NCBI GenBank assembly: GCA_023428135.1
Contig: JAEYZG010000014.1
Span: forward strand, 1 to 51,357
Direction: 5' to 3'
Source of the DNA: Bacteroidota bacterium
GTDB lineage: Bacteria; Bacteroidota; Bacteroidia; Cytophagales; Cytophagaceae
Length of the DNA stretch: 51,357 nucleotides
The notes under the pieces were generated by a model. That model made no database searches. It was not told where the DNA came from and saw nothing but the letters and a program-made list of their open reading frames with translations. Positions 48,887-51,357 of the stretch are shown here, piece after piece (position 1 is the first letter of the stretch; every line of letters begins with the position of its first letter). A program made the position numbers and the translations under genes.

Positions 48887-49663
48887 ATGTACCAGCATAT
48901 TTTATTGGAAAAAAAAGGCGGATCCGCCAGATTAACTCTGAACAGACCGGAATTGTATAATGCCCTTAATGAAACCCTCTGCAGAGAAATTCAGCAGGCA
49001 TTAAAAGAGGTTAATGATGACAAAACGATAAAAGTTTTAATACTGACCGGAGCGGGAAAGGGTTTTTGCAGCGGTCTGGATCTGAAGTCAATCAATATTA
49101 AAGATTCCAGTGTATCTGATGTTGTTAAGGATCTGTTTAACCCTATGGTAACATGGATAAGAGCGCTTAATATTCCTGTAATTGCATTGGTAAACGGACC
49201 TGCAGTCGGAGCAGGATGCTCACTGGCATTGGCTGCAGATATGGTGATTGCAGAAGAAAATGCATCTTTTGGATTTTCATTTGTAAAAATAGGTCTGATT
49301 CCGGATACTGGTATATCTTATTTTTTACCGCGATTGGCTGGAAGCCTCAAGGCATTTGAACTTTTCGCTCTGGGAAAAGCAATTACTGCTACAGAAGCTG
49401 TGCAATATGGCTTAATAAACACAGCTATCAAACAAGAAGAATTAGAAGCAACAATAGAACAATTAGTGGCTTATTTTGTAACTGCTCCAACCAAAGCCAT
49501 TGGTTTCATTAAAAAACTGGTAACGGAATCCGTCGATAACTCCCTGGCTTCTATGCTGGATAAGGAAGCCATCTTCCAGGAAAAAGCAGCTCATACAAAT
49601 GACTTCAAAGAAGGTGTTTTAGCATTTGTAACTAAAAGGAAACCTGATTTTAAAGGAGAATAG
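48887..49663 (+). CDS. Enoyl-CoA hydratase/isomerase family protein (PaaG-like)
   Basis: A 258-residue crotonase-fold protein. The oxyanion loops are GKGFCSGLDLKSIN and NGPAVGAGCSLALAADMVIA, with the catalytic region FVKIGLIPDTGISYFLPRLAG. The acidic residue in PDTG is typical of PaaG-like isomerases (2-(1,2-epoxy-1,2-dihydrophenyl)acetyl-CoA isomerase), but other paa genes are absent here, so a general fatty-acid isomerase or hydratase is equally possible. It follows the PAP2-like gene by 7 bases. Confidence 0.85.
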   Translation: MYQHILLEKKGGSARLTLNRPELYNALNETLCREIQQALKEVNDDKTIKVLILTGAGKGFCSGLDLKSINIKDSSVSDVVKDLFNPMVTWIRALNIPVIALVNGPAVGAGCSLALAADMVIAEENASFGFSFVKIGLIPDTGISYFLPRLAGSLKAFELFALGKAITATEAVQYGLINTAIKQEELEATIEQLVAYFVTAPTKAIGFIKKLVTESVDNSLASMLDKEAIFQEKAAHTNDFKEGVLAFVTKRKPDFKGE

Positions 49664-49683
49664 ATATACAATCCAATTTTTCT

Positions 49684-50391
49684 TTAAAAGGAAGAAATTG
49701 TTAATCCAACAAGAAAAGGAGTTGCGTCCGGGCCTTTATTATCGTTAAAAAGCTTGTTTAAGCTGTAATATCCATATAAGCTCATTCCTCCAATACCTAT
49801 CCGTGCTGTAAGTCCATAACGAAACCTGTTAACGTTAAAGTCTCTTATTTCTTTTTCCTTAATGGTTTCGTCGTTTTCCTTATATTTTACTTTTGTCATA
49901 GATTTTAAGAGGACTCCAGCTTTAAAGCCTACCGCTAATTTGACAGCTCTTGGCCAGTAACGTCTGGATTGAAATCTTAATTCAAGTGGAACATCCAGAT
50001 AAGTCAGACTTAATTTTGACTTTTTATATGTTTTTTCAGGATCCATATCTGAAAAGATGATTAAAGAGTCCTGAGACATAAATAGATTGGTGTTTTTTGC
50101 TGAAAAGGAATAATTGTCAAAGGCTAGACTGATTCCTGGAGTGAAATAAAGTTTTTTGACAATTTTTACATGAAAATAGTGTCCAAAAGCTGCTCCTCTT
50201 GCCCCCCAGGCTCTTAAATCCAATTCCCCAGGGTGATCAGCCAATTGATTCAGGTAAAGATCCAGTCTAAACGCTCTAATGAGATGCCGGCCTTTATATT
50301 CGTCGTGACTGGAAAGAGAATCCGTATTTGTTTGTGCACTGGTATTAAGGGCGAAAAGAAGAAAAGAAAGGTAAAAAAAGATATTTCTCAT
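49684..50391 (-). CDS. Outer-membrane beta-barrel protein (PorT-like family)
   Basis: A 235-residue protein with a signal peptide (ends near NTSAQT) and a run of amphipathic strands of the outer-membrane beta-barrel type (LYFTPGISLAFDNYSF, SLTYLDVPLELRFQSRRYW, KLAVGFKAGVLLKSM, FRYGLTARIGIGGMSLYGYYSLNKLF). It ends with the hydrophobic pattern TPFLVGLTISSF, with a terminal Phe recognised by the BAM machinery. The role is unknown; related proteins take part in T9SS or serve as small porins. Confidence 0.78.
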   Translation of the reverse strand: MRNIFFYLSFLLFALNTSAQTNTDSLSSHDEYKGRHLIRAFRLDLYLNQLADHPGELDLRAWGARGAAFGHYFHVKIVKKLYFTPGISLAFDNYSFSAKNTNLFMSQDSLIIFSDMDPEKTYKKSKLSLTYLDVPLELRFQSRRYWPRAVKLAVGFKAGVLLKSMTKVKYKENDETIKEKEIRDFNVNRFRYGLTARIGIGGMSLYGYYSLNKLFNDNKGPDATPFLVGLTISSF

Positions 50392-50470
50392 GAAGCACGT
50401 TTTTACTTATTGTAAACTTAGGCAAAAAAGGAATTGTTTCAGGAATTGTTTGAAGTAATTTGAAATCTAT

Positions 50471-50501
50471 TTTAAAAAAGCGGATTTATTTTATAGATTT
50501 G
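50471..50501 (+). promoter_or_regulatory. Promoter of tRNA-Arg
   Basis: TTTA (50471-50474), 19 bases, TAGATTTG (50494-50501). The -7 element is a perfect match; the same combination precedes nuoA. The mature tRNA begins 19 bases later. Confidence 0.72.
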
Positions 50502-50520
50502 CACTCCTTAATTGGAAAAT

Positions 50521-50594
50521 GCACTCGTAGCTCAATTGGATAGAGCATCTGACTACGGATCAGAAGGTTTGGGGTTCGACTCCCTACGAGTGCA
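50521..50594 (+). tRNA. tRNA-Arg (anticodon ACG)
   Basis: 74 nt. Acceptor GCACTCG pairs with CGAGTGC, with A as discriminator. D-loop AGCTCAATTGGATAGAGC; anticodon stem TCTGA/TCAGA with loop CTACGGA, anticodon ACG; TTCGA in the T-loop. CCA is not encoded. The A34 would be edited to inosine to read CGN codons. Confidence 0.97.
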
Positions 50595-50843
50595 CGGAAT
50601 TGGATGGTAATCTGTTTAAAAGCTGGTTACCATTATTCTTTTATGGGCAGTTCGAGTAATAAGTCAAGTTTTGCTTAGGATATTACGGAGTAAGATTTTT
50701 GATTAACTTTCAAGAAAGTAAATTATCCTCTAATTATTTTGTACTAATTTTTTATTTATTAACTTAAATTCAATATTGTTGATAGTTAATATTTTGTTGT
50801 TTAAGCCTCAAAGGATTTTACTTTTTTAAACGTCAAATTTGAT
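50595..50843. other. AT-rich gap between tRNA-Arg and the HipA-like fragment
   Basis: A weak hairpin right after the tRNA (GGTAATC..GGTTACC, about 50606-50631, followed by ATTATTCTTTTAT) may serve as its terminator. Otherwise no features are visible. Confidence 0.45.
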
Positions 50844-51218
50844 TTGAAAACCCTTATAAGTATTGCTTCAATTTACAAGAATGATATAATTGATACTGGG
50901 AGTTTGCCAATTAAAGTTCTATGTAATGATTTTACTACTTATGTGGTAAAGTATAGCAAAGAAGGCGGACCTGCTTATCGTTTATTTAAAGAGTATTTAG
51001 CATCTTGTTTTTTAGAAATTTGGGAATTAAAAATTCCAGAGTTTGCAATTGTTAAAATTGAAAAAGATCATGTTTTAGATTTAGGATTTCCATATCACTA
51101 TTTTGAAAAAAGTTGTTTTGGATCTCAATATAATCGTAGTTTAAAAGAAGTAGATAAGTTTTTGGAAATGCAGGATATTCACAAAGAAAAACAATTGATC
51201 AAAATGTTTTTGCGTTAA
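50844..51218 (+). pseudogene. Truncated HipA-like kinase
   Basis: A 124-residue frame (TTG start at 50844) matching the N-terminal part of small HipA-like kinases: LPIKVLCNDFTTYVVKYSKEG (ATP-binding strand with the lysine), FKEYLASCFLEIWELKIPEFAIVKIE, and CFGSQYN. Normal family members are about twice as long. At 51216 the frame hits TAA inside FLR-; two bases further on, the sequence in the next frame reads IALFD, the expected continuation, and then stops near the element at 51233. So the gene carries a small frame lesion and is interrupted by a mobile element. Its catalytic domain is missing. Confidence 0.7.
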
Positions 51219-51232
51219 TAGCTTTATTTGAC

Positions 51233-51357
51233 TGAGTATACCGGTCTATAGTGTACCACCGATTCCGGAGTAAAGTGTACCAGTTGTTCCGGAGTAAAGT
51301 GTACCAGTTTTCAATGAGTAAAAACGGATAATCCGAGATGAAAATTTACATTTCTGG
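51233..51357 (+). mobile_element. IS21-like element terminus (left end, cut by window edge)
   Basis: Three direct repeats with an exact 24-bp period lie at 51251-51274, 51275-51298 and 51299-51322. The first two end in TTCCGGAGTAAA; the third is more diverged and ends in GAGTAAA. Each begins with GTGTACCA. Multiple terminal repeats of this form are typical of IS21-family ends. A putative first CDS could begin at the ATG at 51338 (reads MKIYIS to the edge). The family call is by pattern; the transposase genes are outside the window. The exact terminus is not fixed; TG dinucleotides at 51233 or 51252 are candidates. Confidence 0.55.

Noticed and set aside
51251..51322. The 24-bp repeats as a CRISPR array
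   Set aside because: The repeats are directly adjacent with no spacers, fitting transposon-end repeats.

Overview
The window is AT-rich chromosomal DNA from a member of the Bacteroidota, most likely the Cytophagales (Cytophaga/Sporocytophaga-like). Several things point there: proteins with type IX secretion (T9SS) C-terminal sorting domains, lipoproteins with Bacteroidota-type lipoboxes, a fused GlmU-like nucleotidyltransferase of the Bacteroidota type, few Shine-Dalgarno sites, and promoters of the Bacteroidota -33/-7 form (TTTG or TTTA, 19-20 bases, TANNTTTG) before rpmE2, nuoA and the tRNA. The genus is inference. No rRNA or CRISPR array was seen.

Layout. 1-4.5 kb is an accessory, repeat-rich stretch. 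It holds the 3' end of a group II intron (domains V and VI), a family of three-hairpin repeats, a duplicated small gene of unknown function on either side of a membrane fatty acid desaturase, and a small XRE regulator. 4.5-10.4 kb holds a secreted PQQ-type sugar dehydrogenase with a T9SS tail, then a glycosyltransferase locus (a GT2-GT4 fusion divergent from two overlapping GT2 genes). 10.4-16 kb has a Crp/Fnr regulator followed at once by a perfect FNR-type palindrome and an SRPBCC gene, a lipoprotein, a second FNR-type palindrome, a T9SS-tail protein, and two consecutive frameshifted genes. 16-20 kb has YdeI-like and DUF72 proteins and an ABC-2 exporter pair.

20-33 kb is a housekeeping block: PyrR-like phosphoribosyltransferase, rpmE2, then a probable operon of alternative GlmU, holB, zinc-protease-like protein, rimK-like ligase, hemC, cyclophilin and an RmlD-like reductase. 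A surface-polysaccharide set (two polysaccharide deacetylases flanking a FemAB/GNAT-like protein) follows, running into upp. 33-37 kb is mainly minus strand: an Imm10-like protein behind a T9SS BNR-type protein, map, an orphan T9SS sorting-domain fragment and a VOC protein. 37.5-42 kb is nuoABCD with dispersed hairpin repeats in its gaps, then nnr. 42-45 kb holds small envelope proteins, including a run of three tiny CxxC/lysine-rich lipoproteins, two of them absent from a 60-residue ORF cut-off. 45-50.5 kb has asnS, rpoN, a PAP2-like protein, an enoyl-CoA hydratase and an outer-membrane barrel. The right edge has tRNA-Arg(ACG), a broken HipA-like kinase and the repeated terminus of an IS21-like element.

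The most distinctive signals are the two perfect TTGAT-N4-ATCAA sites (11044 and 13233) near a regulator whose recognition helix has the matching E-x-x-S-R signature; the tandem mini-lipoproteins at 44619-45160; and the hairpin-repeat/duplicated-gene module at the left edge, which abuts the group II intron.
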